Assembly: GCA_010909165.1 (NCBI GenBank)
Contig: VJWM01000116.1
Coordinates: 1 to 64,000 of the forward strand
Source of the DNA: Anthoceros angustus
Taxonomy: Eukaryota > Streptophyta > Anthocerotopsida > Anthocerotales > Anthocerotaceae
Reading direction: 5' to 3'
DNA length: 64,000 nt
Under the pieces are notes generated by a model. The model did not search any database and was not told where the DNA came from. It saw only the letters and a program-made list of their open reading frames with translations. A program made the translations under genes and the position numbers. Positions 11,936 through 22,929 of this stretch are shown here, piece after piece. Every line of letters starts with the position of its first letter. The stretch's first letter is position 1.

Positions 11936-12492
11936 CAGTTTCAAGCCGTGAAGAGGATAATGAGGTACTTGAGTGGTACAAAGCATTGGAATTTGGTGTA
12001 TCAACGAGCATCGCGGGGAAGTCCGAGTGGTAGGATATTGTGATTCGGACTAGGAGATGTTGATAGTCGTAAGTCTACGAGGATATGCGCTTATCTTTGA
12101 ATGGGGAGCCATTTCATGGAATAGTAGGAGACAACCCTCGTGGCTCTATCCTCTGAGCGAGATATGGCAACATGCTCTGCGGTCATGGAGGCGATATGGT
12201 TGCGTAACTTGCTAGAGGAGATGGGATTCAAGCGAAGGAAGCAACAACAATCTTCAACGACAATCAAGGTTGCATCTTCTTAGCCAAGAATGCAACTTTT
12301 CATGCTAGAACCAAGCACATCAAGTGAAACATCACTTTATAAGAGAGAAGGTAAAGTCAAAAGAGGTAAAGCTAGAGTATTGTCCAACAGAGACATGCGG
12401 CATATTTTGACCAAAGCCTTGACTTTAGAAAACATGCTAGGTTTAGCAAGATGCTAGGCCTAAGGGAATAATTTTGATATGTTGAGTGGGAG

Positions 12493-12844
12493 TGTTAGAA
12501 GTGATTTATTACAACATATCAAAATATGTTATGAAGAGTGCCCTAAAAGCAGGTTATGAAGAGTGCCCTAAAAATAACTTGAAAGTCATGCATCTTCTAG
12601 AAAGTATCTTCTAGAAAGTCCAAAAGTAAAGGGCAAGTCAAGTAACCAATAGAATTCAAGGTCAAGTGACCAATAGGATTCAAGGCTAGGACTATATAAG
12701 GCCAAGCCCACCCTAGTTGTAAGGTGTGGTGTGTGCAAGTGTCCTTGTGTGCTTGTGTGCTAGTTTCTAGTGTGCCTAGTGCATATAACCCATATTGTAT
12801 GGGAGTGTTGTGTTCCCTCTCTATAAAGGCTCAGCTCTTTTCCT
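12493..12844 (+). repeat. 3' LTR of the second copia element
   Basis: Direct copy of 10258-10614, preceded immediately by the polypurine tract. Compared with the 5' LTR it has small deletions (for example loss of CATA after AAATAAC) and single-base changes. It ends at TTTTCCT, where F-box/kelch pseudogene sequence resumes. Confidence 0.88.
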
Positions 12845-13903
12845 CTGGCAGGTCGGGCGGCCCAGATTCCCATGACAAAGGCGAGCGGCCTCCGTCTTCC
12901 TTCCAGTTGCCCGGGGATCCGTGCGCGTGCAATGGAATCCCAGATGTGGCGCCATCGAGTTTCGTGCTGCTTTGGTCAAGGTGGAGATCGCCGCCTTCAG
13001 CCAGGGCGACGCCCCTCTCGAGCCCGGAGCTAGCGGTCCCCACGGTCTACATGTGCGATCCGCTGTCGGGGACGGGCGGCTGAATCCAGCCCCCGCAGGA
13101 CGTCGGCGAGAGGCTACGGAGATCCAAGATCTTCCATGTCGTGGGCCTGGTGACGCAGCCCAACAGCCCGCACTACCAGGTGTATGGGCTCCACAGCCGA
13201 GGCCCCGCGCAGGTCTATGACTCCGGCACCGGCTCCTGGACGACAACCCACGAGGTGGTGCCGCACATCCTCCTCCCCGGCGCGTGCCCAGCGGCGGTAT
13301 GGGAAGAGGCGGTTCGGAGGCTATCGTCTTGTCGTGGATGCGAGCCGACTATGTGTTCAGGAGGGGCCACATCCAGTGGTTTCACCACCCTGGGTTGCTC
13401 AGCAGAGACATATCGGAGGGTGGGTCTGAATTGCTTTTGGCGCATTTTCAGCTGGCGTCCCTCAAGCCCATCACGGCGTGGATGTGCACGACTACGGTGG
13501 TGGGCCGGGCCTTGATGCTCACTCTCGTGCCACACGGCAGTTGGTAGCGACATTTTGACGTAGCACTGGTTGGAGGGTGAACACGGAGACGTTGGAGCTG
13601 GAGGTGGTGGCCAAGCTAACCTCCGACCTGATGGAGGAGTGGGGCCTCACCATGTTTGTGCCCGTGTCCTGGTTTGTGGCTGCTGACGGTCTGCTGCATA
13701 TCACGCTCACGGATGTGCCCATGCAGCTTGTGTGTAACCTGCTGGATAGGGAGGTGTATCCGAGCGTGGTGGTGGATGCCCATCAGTCACCCAACTGCTG
13801 TGGAGGACTCAGGGAACTACGCCGATCCGCTCACCTCTTGCACAGGGCGCCTTCATCCACTGGCGGTGAGTATATACATGAGAGCTTGACTGACAATGGG
13901 TGA

Positions 13904-14339
13904 AAGCTCTGCTCGATGCATATGATGTATGTGTGCACATACACGGGATATCTCCAGGAGCTCGATAGATAGCTGTAGAAAGACTTTCCTTTCTTATACC
14001 CGATAGATCTTGTATGCACATAGATGGGAAATTGGATCAGGTTAGGAGACTTCAAGTGTTGCGTGCTACTAGTTTAACTCGGAGACAGTTGAATGGGACT
14101 CCACATGCCTTAGGGCTTTTGTTTACCAGAAGGTGAGCTCGCCGGATCCTGGCAGGATTGCAAAATCCGAAATGGGTGTCGTAACAGCTGGAACCGTGGG
14201 CAAGCAATGGCTGCAAGGGAAGCTTACCGAGGCCAACGTTGGGCCCTGGAATCCTTGATGTAGACAGGCTGTCACATTCCTCAGTCTCTTCTGTATGCTG
14301 TGCTCAAATTGTGTGCAGCTAAGGAGGATCAGGCTATGG
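13904..14339 (+). other. 3' flank of the F-box/kelch pseudogene
   Basis: No gene. Positions 13915-14105 match 35970-36120 and 42810-42970 (CACATACACGGG, ATCTCCAGGAGCTCG, GACACTTCAAGTGT-like text), so they belong to the same F-box-family 3' region. The rest to 14339 shows no recognisable content. Confidence 0.5.
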
Positions 14340-15175
14340 TGCGACCCGTTCATGATCTCACTGTCAAACTTGGGTACGAGTCAAGCACATATTTGGGAAC
14401 CACATCTTGCGCATGTATGCATGTCAAGGTAGTTAACTGGAGGCCATGAATGGGTTCATATGGTGTTCCATAACCTCCGCACATGCTAAAAATGAGGGCC
14501 TTATGAGGCCATACACCTGTATGTACCTTGAAATGCTTACCCCAGGGTGAAACTTGGTGGATGCGCACGTTTTTGCAGCTGCTCTTCAATCTTGCGCAGT
14601 TTTGGCCGACTTGGAGTCTGGCAGAAAAGTGCACTGTGATGTGTTGCACAGGGCCATACCTCGTGACTTATTTATTGGCCCCTGACTGGTGGAAAATGTA
14701 TGCAAAATGCATGTGGGGAAGCCCAGAGTTGCCTTGAGTTTTAACGCCCAGCCTAAAAGAATTTATTCGATGGTGACATGGACGGCCCTAATTGCCGCTT
14801 GCTCGGACTGTATGGTCCAAAGGAGCAGGAGGTCCTGATTTTGGTTTACCACATTTTGGCATGTTACTTTTGCTTGCCTTATGAATGCCTGAGCAAAGCT
14901 GGTGCCTTACAAAAGGGCAGACAGATGCATTCAAAGATTGTGGAATGTGGTAGATGACATACTGGTTGGCATCTGCCTTGTGGACATGTCCAGAATGTGG
15001 CGGACTGGAAGATGCACACCCAGCGCCTTTTGACAGCTTGGTCTCAAAGGATGTGGTGACATGGAATGCCCTGATTGCTGGGTATGCAAATCACGATCTC
15101 ACTGTCATGATCATGTGTTGGTACCTGCATGGTGGATATCACTGTATGCAAAATGTGGACTGCAACAAATACTAG
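14340..15175 (+). pseudogene. Pentatricopeptide repeat (PPR) gene remnant
   Basis: Reading across frames gives PPR text: VKLGYESSTYLGNHILRMYA (about 14362), AAALQSCAVLADLESGRKVH (about 14570), YSMVTWTALIAACSD (about 14767), LQKGRQMHSKIVECG (about 14907), DDILVGICLVDM (about 14953) and KDVVTWNALIAGYANHD (about 15046). PPR proteins bind organellar RNA for editing, splicing or stability. Frameshifts and stops throughout show a pseudogene. Related pieces occur at 36300-36750 and 43140-43600. Confidence 0.8.
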
Positions 15176-16256
<1,081 letters not shown>

Positions 16257-16382
16257 TTGACCAAGGCAGAATGGGTACTGCAAATACTCCGGAGGTCTCG
16301 ACAAGGGATAAGGGACCATCATTGTCTGATCCAAAAGGCTTGCAAGAGGGTGGAGGAGTGGACACCGGAGCCACCAAACTAC

Positions 16383-17528
16383 ATGGAAGAAGTTGTCTCG
16401 GGCGCATCTAGCAGCTGGTCTGCCCATTCATCATCCAATGAAGAAGAAGCTGACTCAAGTGCATCCAGCAGCTCGTCTGACTCAGGTCCATCTAACAGCT
16501 CGTTTGACTCAGGTGCGCAATCTAGCCACAGCTCGTCTAGCCAGCCATCATACGACGATGCAGTCGATTGCAATGAAGAAGGAGCTAGCTACGATGAAGT
16601 TGATGCCGCTAATGCAGGTCATGGTAGTGAAGGTGCACATGGCCATGTTGACATGGACAATTATGATGCTTGGAATAGCTATGATGCCGCTGATACCAGT
16701 GATGCTGTTGATATCGATGGTGCTGGTACCGCTGATGCCGTTGATGCTGTTGGTGCCGTTGATAGTGCTGGTGCTGCTGATGGCATTGGTGCACCTTTGC
16801 AACCACAACCTAAACGAAGAGGACGTCCTCTTGGTTCGAAGAATAAGCCAAAGAATGGGAGCAATATTCTTTTGCAGCCAAAACAGAGAGGACATCATCT
16901 AGGTTCTAAGAATGAGCTTAAGAATGGGGGCAATATTCCTTTGCAGCCAAAACGGAGAGCACATGCACTAGACTCAAAAAGCAAGCCAAGGGATCCTTCA
17001 AGGCCCATCATCACGATCGGTGCACCCAAAGGTAGGAATGCAAAAATTAAAAGTAGAGGTGCACCTAAGCCTTCTCATGCACATGGAGCTGCTACAGGAT
17101 CCTCTGTAGATAATAGCAACCAGCCGATTCAAAAGAAACGTTCAAACACAAAGGAGAAGGAGGAACGGCAAGCCTTGAAGAAGCGAAAGGAACAATTGTG
17201 CAAAGAAGTATGGAAGGTAGACCCACTTGATAATGAGGGGAACATAATTATTGACTATGAGTTGAGTAACTCTACAAGCGAACTAGAAACCTTCCAAAAT
17301 TTTCTAGGCATGAGGGATGCGAATTTGGATGGCAGTAACGAGGATGAAAGAATGAATCCTCCTAATGCTGCTGGAAATAGGGGGCTCCTTGATTGGTTAG
17401 AGGCATCTCTAAGAGAAAGTCGCCAGCAAGGTCAGACAACACACTATTCGCCAACGGAGAGTTTGCGTGTTATCCCCAAAGTTTGCGCTGTTGAGATGAC
17501 AATGTTCAACCAAGGTATGATTGGTTAA
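16383..17528 (+). CDS. AT-hook, acidic/Ser-rich protein of unknown function
   Basis: From the first in-frame ATG (16383) the ORF encodes about 381 residues; the frame is open from 16257 but has no ATG there, so an upstream exon is possible. Order: Ser-rich segment, Asp/Ala-rich acidic segment, then PKRRGRPLGSKNKPKNGSN with the AT-hook core RGRP near 16815, two weaker copies (PKQRGHHLGSKNELKN, PKRRAHALDSKSKPRD), then a basic coiled-coil-like KEKEERQALKKRKEQLCKE. AT-hooks bind the minor groove of AT-rich DNA, so a nuclear role is likely. The last codons (FNQ then GTATGATTGG) look like a splice donor, so the true C-terminus may lie in a later exon such as the 13-residue-repeat ORF. A piece of a transposon-encoded protein is an alternative. 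Confidence 0.6.
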   Translation: MEEVVSGASSSWSAHSSSNEEEADSSASSSSSDSGPSNSSFDSGAQSSHSSSSQPSYDDAVDCNEEGASYDEVDAANAGHGSEGAHGHVDMDNYDAWNSYDAADTSDAVDIDGAGTADAVDAVGAVDSAGAADGIGAPLQPQPKRRGRPLGSKNKPKNGSNILLQPKQRGHHLGSKNELKNGGNIPLQPKRRAHALDSKSKPRDPSRPIITIGAPKGRNAKIKSRGAPKPSHAHGAATGSSVDNSNQPIQKKRSNTKEKEERQALKKRKEQLCKEVWKVDPLDNEGNIIIDYELSNSTSELETFQNFLGMRDANLDGSNEDERMNPPNAAGNRGLLDWLEASLRESRQQGQTTHYSPTESLRVIPKVCAVEMTMFNQGMIG

Positions 17529-17640
17529 ATTCCATATATATGTAAGGATGAAGTGAAGCAATCTCTTTTTTTTTGGCAAAAAAGCAATTTTTTTCTTTTT
17601 ATCATAGTGAGAGGGTAGTCATACAGACTATAATTTCGGG

Positions 17641-18162
17641 ATGCTAACATTGTTATTGGCGATCTCGAGAGGAAGAATGCAAGATCCTATGAGCATTGAC
17701 AGTTTCAATGCCCGTGAAGGTGTTGCTATAAGCCAAGAAAATTTGAATGCTCGTGAAGGTGTTGCTATAAGCATGGAAAATTTGAATGCCCGTGAAAGTG
17801 TTGCTATAAGCATGGAAAGTTTGAATGCCCGTGAAGGTATTGCTATAAGCATGGAAAATTTGAATGCCTCCGAAGGTGTTGCTTTAAGCATGGAAAATGT
17901 CAATGCTTTAAGCATGGAGAGTTTGAATGCCCGTGAAAGTGTTGCTATAAGCATGGAAAATTTGAATGCCCATGAAGGTGGTACCATTGAAGAAATGAAC
18001 CATGAGTCGATGATACGAAGTTCCTTGGACACATGGATACAAGATATTCATCATAATTTTGAGACAAGACACTCTTTGGGAGAATGTAACATATTTACCG
18101 AAGGTACGAATCTCATTCCGTATGTAGGCTTGTATGAAGATGAAGCAAGGGCTAATTTATGA
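17641..18162 (+). CDS. ORF with 13-residue tandem repeats (copy 1)
   Basis: A 173-residue frame from ATG 17641. After MLTLLLAISRGRMQDPM it has about eight tandem units of the type SMENLNAREGVAI (39 bp each, one shortened to SMENVNAL), then a unique tail with SSLDTWIQDIHHNFETRHSL. I recognise no family. Because the preceding AT-hook ORF ends at a donor-like GTATGA, this may be a downstream exon of that gene; TTGACAG at about 17702 is a possible acceptor. A diverged copy of the tail (SSLDT, then HDLERRHNL) lies at 18250-18400. Confidence 0.45.
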   Translation: MLTLLLAISRGRMQDPMSIDSFNAREGVAISQENLNAREGVAISMENLNARESVAISMESLNAREGIAISMENLNASEGVALSMENVNALSMESLNARESVAISMENLNAHEGGTIEEMNHESMIRSSLDTWIQDIHHNFETRHSLGECNIFTEGTNLIPYVGLYEDEARANL

Positions 18163-19059
18163 AGCAAGGGCTACCTTTTCTTCAATAGAGGAACTCATAC
18201 ATGGTACTTGAATGCTCCATGCGAATTGACACAGGAACTACTACTATGAGAGGGCCGAGTTCCTTGGACACATCAATGCTCGATACTTATCATGACCTTG
18301 AGAGAAGACACAATTTGTGAGAACTTGGAACATCCACATGATGTACGAATCACATTTCTTAAGTAGGCATGTACTAAGATCAAGCAAGGTCAACTTCTTG
18401 ATGTTGAGCAAGATGTCACTTGTCCAGCAAAGGAGGCAAGTACTACGGGCCAAGATGTAGGTACTATGAGGAGTTTACGCACATGTGTTCATGCAATATT
18501 GTCACGATGTTCGGTACTACCCCCGTTCGATCTCCAGCGAATTTGAGTGTCTCATTGCTGGTGAAGGTTCATACAGCTCTTTGCACAAGCTTCACTTTTG
18601 CGCTCTCGGTTGTCCATTCGTGTTAGGACATTGTCTTCTCGAGATGCTGGGGGTAATCTCATTTCGCTTATCAATTTGCAGCTCTCGATCACATCCATTG
18701 TTAGGACATTGTCTTCTCGAGATGCTAGGGTAATCTCATTTCTTAGTTATCAATTGCTTTAATATGAAGTATGGATCCACGAAGAAACTATGATGCTGAA
18801 AAAGGAACTCTTGAACAATCTTGCAATCCGTTGTCCGGTTCTAATAGTTTCAGCAATTTCTTTTGTTTGTTGGCTATTGGCCCTTCTTTTCAAAAACGTA
18901 GCTTTTGCATATTTTGCTCCAATGGGATAGGCTGCTGATTCTCCTTCGTGGGATTAGCTGTTGTCGGAATTGATCGATACGTCGCATCCAGACCCGATGT
19001 CTCATCCGGGGCATGGGCATTGGAGGCAGGATGGCGGTGATTGACGGTTCAGAAATGGG

Positions 19060-19335
19060 GGTGCACTCGTGGGCATGTATGCCAAGTGTGAGAGCTTAGA
19101 GGATGCCTTTGATACCTCTATGCGTCATGCATACGCCTTGAGTCACGCATCACCATGGAGTCACTGCTGATCATGTTCCATTCGCTGTCTGAAGGCATGT
19201 GGCTTTGGAGCATTGCGGATGGGCCATCGGTTCATGCTCGTGATCGAGAGAGGTTTGGAAGGGATGTTGTTGTGGGGAGCTGCGTGGTGAACATGTATGC
19301 AAAATGCGGAGCTTAGACGATGCCGCGAGTGTTTT
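19060..19335 (+). pseudogene. PPR remnant in tandem unit 1
   Basis: Frame-shifted PPR text: MYAKCESLEDAFDTSM, then FGALRMGHRF, then a VVNMYAKCGSLDDA-like piece, cut at the tandem junction (AAAGTCG). It is homologous to 20975-21356 and to the fuller copy at 44470-45195. Confidence 0.65.
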
Positions 19336-19336
19336 A

Positions 19337-21253
19337 AAGTCGCCAAGGTCGGACAACACATTATTCGCCAACGGAGAGTTTGCATGTTGTTATCCCCAAA
19401 GTTTGCGTTGTTGAGATGACAATGTTCAACCAAGGTATGATTGGTTAAATTCCATATATATGTAAGGATGAAGTGAAGCAATCTCTTTTTTTTTGGCAAA
19501 AAAGCAATTTTTTTCTTTTTATCATAGTGAGAGGGTAGTCATACAGACTATAATTTCAGGATGCTAACATTGTTATTGGCGATCTCTGTAGAGGGAAGAA
19601 TGCAAGATCCTATGAGCATTGACAGTTTCAATGCCCGTGAAGGTGTTGCTATAAGCCAAGAAAATTTGAATGCTCGTGAAGGTGTTGCTATAAGCATGGA
19701 AAATTTGAATGCCCGTGAAAGTGTTGCTATAAGCATGGAAAGTTTGAATGCCCGTGAAGGTATTGCTATAAGCATGGAAAATTTGAATGCCTCCGAAGGT
19801 GTTGCTTTAAGCATGGAAAATGTCAATGCTTTAAGCATGGAGAGTTTGAATGCCCGTGAAAGTGTTGCTATAAGCATGGAAAATTTGAATGCCCATGAAG
19901 GTGGTACCATTGAAGAAATGAACCATGAGTCGATGATACCAAGTTCCTTGGACACATGGATACAAGATATTCATCATAATTTTGAGACAAGACACTCTTT
20001 GGGAGAATGTAACATATTTCAGGTACGAATCTCATTCCGTATGTAGGCTTGTATGAAGATGAAGCAAGGGCTAATTTATGAAGCAAGGGCTACCTTTTCT
20101 TCAATAGAGGAACTCATACATGGTACTTGAATGCTCCATGAATTGACACGGGAACTACTACTATGAGAGGGCCGAGTTCCTTGGACACATCAATGCTCGA
20201 TACTTATCATGACCTTGAGAGAAGACACAATTTGTGAGAACTTGGAACATCCACATGATGTGAATCACATTTCTTAAGTAGGCATGTACTAAGATCAAGC
20301 AAGGTCAACTTTTGATGTTGAGCAAGATGTCACTTGTCCCGACAAGGAGGCAAGTACTACGGGCCAAGATGTAGGTACTATGAGGAGTTTACGCACATGT
20401 GTTCATGCAATATTGTCACGATGTTCGGTACTACCCCGTTCGATCTCCAGCGAATTTGAGTGTCTCATTGCTGGTGAAGGTTCATACAGCTCTTTGCACA
20501 AGCTTCACTTTTTGCAGCTCTCAGTTTGTCCATTCGTGTTAGGACATTGTCTTCTCGAGATGCTGGGGGTAATCTCATTTCTCAGTTATCAATTTGCAGC
20601 TCTCAGTCTGTCCATTCGTGTTAGGACATTGTCTTCTCGAGATGCTAGGGGTAATCTCATTTCTTAGTTATCAATTGCTTTAATATGAAGTATGGATCCA
20701 CGAAGAAACTATGATGCTGAAAAAGGAACTCTTGAACAATCTTGCAATCCCGTTGTCCAGTTCTAATAGTTTCAGCAATTTCTTTTGTTTGTTGGCTATT
20801 GGCCCTTCTTTTCAAAAACGTAGCTTTTGCATATTTTGCTCCAATGGGATAGGCTGCTGATTCTCCTTCGTGGGATTAGGTTTCGAATTGATCGTCACGT
20901 CGCATCCGGACCCGATGTCTCATCACGTGTGGGCATTGGAGCGAGGATGGCGGTGATTGACGGTTCAGAAATGGGGGTGCACAGGTGGGCATATGCCAAG
21001 TGTGAGAGCTTAGAGGATGCCTTTGATACCTCTATGCGTCATGCATACGCCTGAGTCACGCATCACCATGGAGTCACTGATCATGTTCCATTCGCTGTCT
21101 CGAAAGGCATGTGGCTTTGGAGCATTGCGGATGGGCCATCGGTTTCATGCTCGTGATCGAGAGAGAGGTTTGGAAGGGATGTTGTTGTGGGGAGCTGCGT
21201 GGTGAACATGTATGCAAAATGCGAGCTTAGACGATGCCGCAGTGTTTTAAAGT
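19337..21253 (+). repeat. Tandem duplication unit 2 (about 1.92 kb)
   Basis: Direct head-to-tail copy of 17420-19336, differing by scattered small indels (for example GATCTCGAGAGGAAG versus GATCTCTGTAGAGGGAAG at the repeat ORF start). Past its right end the PPR remnant continues into sequence absent from unit 1, so this right border is the original one. Confidence 0.85.
19561..20046 (+). CDS. ORF with 13-residue tandem repeats (copy 2)
   Basis: Duplicate of 17641-18162 inside tandem unit 2, 161 residues. The repeat block is identical in layout, including the short SMENVNAL unit. The C-terminus differs because the sequence after GECNIF is changed: copy 1 has ATATTTACCGAAGGTACG where copy 2 has ATATTTCAGGTACG, so the frame ends earlier. 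Function unknown. Confidence 0.4.
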   Translation: MLTLLLAISVEGRMQDPMSIDSFNAREGVAISQENLNAREGVAISMENLNARESVAISMESLNAREGIAISMENLNASEGVALSMENVNALSMESLNARESVAISMENLNAHEGGTIEEMNHESMIPSSLDTWIQDIHHNFETRHSLGECNIFQVRISFRM

Positions 21254-21356
21254 CGAAGAGCTCGGTGACACGGAATCACGGTTGTTGCAGCCCTGTCGGC
21301 CACGGATAAGTCGAGGCTTTCCTGCTACCACCAAATGCTGATGGCAAGCATCCACC

Positions 21357-21522
21357 AATTCTTAAGCTCGGAGGTGAAGAGTACCAAAAACTTTGCCTTA
21401 CGGCTGCACATTCAGCAGTTCTCCATTTATATCCACAGCCATGGCGGTGGCTCGTGACATCGTATCGGGCAAGGTATACATATGTGTCCGTATGTTGCCT
21501 AACACTCGTATATCGCCTAACA
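21357..21522 (-). repeat. 3' LTR of the gypsy element
   Basis: Shares AAAAACTTTGCCTTA, CTCCATTTATATCCACAGCC and TATCGCCTAACA with the LTR at 25770-25940, with small indels between them. On the minus strand it is the downstream LTR. Confidence 0.85.
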
Positions 21523-22845
21523 ACTCACCGGGGGATGAAGTGGTTTCGCCTCGAACGACGGGAGGCATGGTAGGCAAGGCGTCGTCACAATGGGAAAGGT
21601 TGCGGCGGCTCCCGGTGGCCTCGATAGAGGATAGCGCCCAGTACGAGATATTCAAGAGGCAGTTTGGTGCGGTGTTTGAGGATGCGGTCCACTTCATACA
21701 TGGGTTTTCCAAGTCCAAGACGGGTGGAGGTCGGGAAGGGAGGGGCCTAGGAACGGCTTTAGCAGGAAGTGTGAAAGACGTTGTGGCACTTGTAGGAAGG
21801 AGGAAGGGCGAGGCGATAGGCCGCGGGGCCGATGACACTGTCTGAGGAAAAGGTCCGATCCATCGATCGGCCAATTTCCGGATCCAGTACCAAGGAGTGG
21901 GGTAGAAAACGAGTAGACAATAGCACCGATCGCCGAGGAAAATGTCGGTGGTCGTCGATGGCGGTTGGTTTGTAGGATCTGCCGATTTTGTGCCTCAAAC
22001 ACATGTTGCCGAACTTGCTGAAGAACCACTGTTGGAGGAAGTCCATGGCGCAGGTCGTCAGCAGCAGCAATGTTAACATGGTCCTGGGATGAAATCCATA
22101 AAGAGCAAAAAGGGTGTTGTTCTGTCTTTGGCATTCTTAGAGTTGTTGAAAGCAAACTCGCTAAATGTAGATATTGCTCCCATTTTTCCTGCGAGTCGAC
22201 ATATGCTCAAGAAGATCTTCAATGGTTTGAATAGCCCTCTGTAGCTCCATCGGTCTGGGTGGCTTCTGTTGATAGATACAATTTAGTTTGTAGTCCGCGA
22301 TGCATAGCTTGCCAAAACTGAGAAGTAAACCGGGGGTCCCGATCACTTACTATACTGTGAGGCAAGCCATGGAGCCTGTAGATATAACGAAGGTATAGCT
22401 CAGCTGCATCCATCGCTGAACATGCTTCTGTAGTGGGGGCTAAGTGGATCATTCTCGTAAGTTTGTCGGTAAACACAAGGATTGCATCATATCCCTGGGG
22501 GGTCAAAGGTAAACCCACTACGAAATCAAGAGTGACTTGCTCCCACGGAAGTAAGGGAATGGGCATAGGCTGAAGAAGACCAGGTACCTTAGTCCGGGGA
22601 GCCTTGATCCGTTGACAAATGCCACAAAGATGGATCCAAGTAGTGACATCATCTACCATTTTCGGCCAGTAATACCGTACCTGCAAGTTGTAAAGTGTAC
22701 GGTGAATGCCCCGATGTCCTGCAGAGGGAGTCTCATGAGCCTCCTGAAATAGTATAAGACGAACATGTGGTAGTGGAGGAACATAAAGCCTACCACGAAA
22801 TGAAGAAGACACATCGATTGAGTCCATGCGGTTCCGGTATCCCAA
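21523..22845 (-). pseudogene. Gypsy integrase
   Basis: A 208-residue frame (22845-22219) has the HHCC zinc finger (HETPSAGHRGIHRTLYNL then CGICQRIKA) and the rve core (LPWEQVTLDFVVGLPLTP, a FTDKLTRMIHLAPT segment and IVSDRDPRFTSQFW). The frame breaks around 22219-22240, and the C-terminal part continues frame-shifted to about 21700 with KLADRWIGPF-type and HNVFHTS-type text. Integrase inserts cDNA in the nucleus. No convincing chromodomain is visible. Confidence 0.85.
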
Positions 22846-22929
22846 CTTGCGAGATCCTTAGCAGTGCGTGTAAGCGCAAGGAACTCATCGATCCGTTTCC
22901 TTGTACATTAATAGCGTAGTAATAGTTGT

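Larger units (their letters stand above)
10258..12844 (+). mobile_element. Internally deleted Ty1-copia retrotransposon
   Basis: Two direct LTRs (10258-10614 and 12493-12844) enclose a primer binding site TGATATCAGAGCC at 10619-10631 (initiator tRNA-Met type) and a polypurine tract GAGTGGGAG at 12484-12492. Between them are gag, zinc knuckle and protease start, then a jump near 11935 straight to the RNase H tail (AVKRIMRYLSGTKHWN at 11947), so integrase and most of reverse transcriptase are missing. The LTRs differ by roughly a dozen substitutions and several small indels by eye, so the insertion is not recent. It sits in the F-box pseudogene after ...DEVDE. I find no clear target duplication (ACGAG left, CTGGC right). 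Confidence 0.9.
6515..13903 (+). pseudogene. F-box/kelch-type gene, broken by two transposon insertions
   Basis: The 34-codon ORF MSSQQQRSSC... (6515-6619) is followed, out of frame, by LDPMNVEGQSASLSMEVAHT and then Ser-rich repeats of about 35 residues built on ASSSRVVDPYSALFQASFQS (6930-7263 and 9381-9640). An F-box follows at about 10057-10170 (LPSEVLLHIFCRLPVRQVFR, then LLSKEWKRVI). After the copia insertion, kelch-like sequence resumes at 12845: PTVYMCDPLSGTG, VVGLVTQPNSPHYQVYG, AQVYDSGTGSWTTTHEVV and later TETLELEVVAKL with FVAADGLLHI. F-box proteins recruit substrates to SCF ubiquitin ligases through SKP1. Stops (TAG after 9480, TGA at 13081), frameshifts near 13320 and 13560, and the insertions at 7264-9380 and 10258-12844 make this copy dead. 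The 3' end (13830-14100) matches the tails of the 33-43 kb copies. Confidence 0.8.
17420..19336 (+). repeat. Tandem duplication unit 1 (about 1.92 kb)
   Basis: The unit carries the 3' end of the AT-hook ORF, a 13-residue-repeat ORF, several short internal repeats (18600-18740, two copies of TTAGGACATTGTCTTCTCGA) and a PPR remnant. It is followed head-to-tail by 19337-21253 with few differences. The borders share AAAGTCG: GAGAAAGTCGCC at the left edge, TTTTAAAGTCGAAG at the right edge and TTTTAAAGTCGCC at the junction. Confidence 0.85.

Noticed and set aside
10258-12844. Autonomous copia element
   Set aside because: Integrase and most of RT are absent and gag is frame-broken, so it cannot be autonomous.
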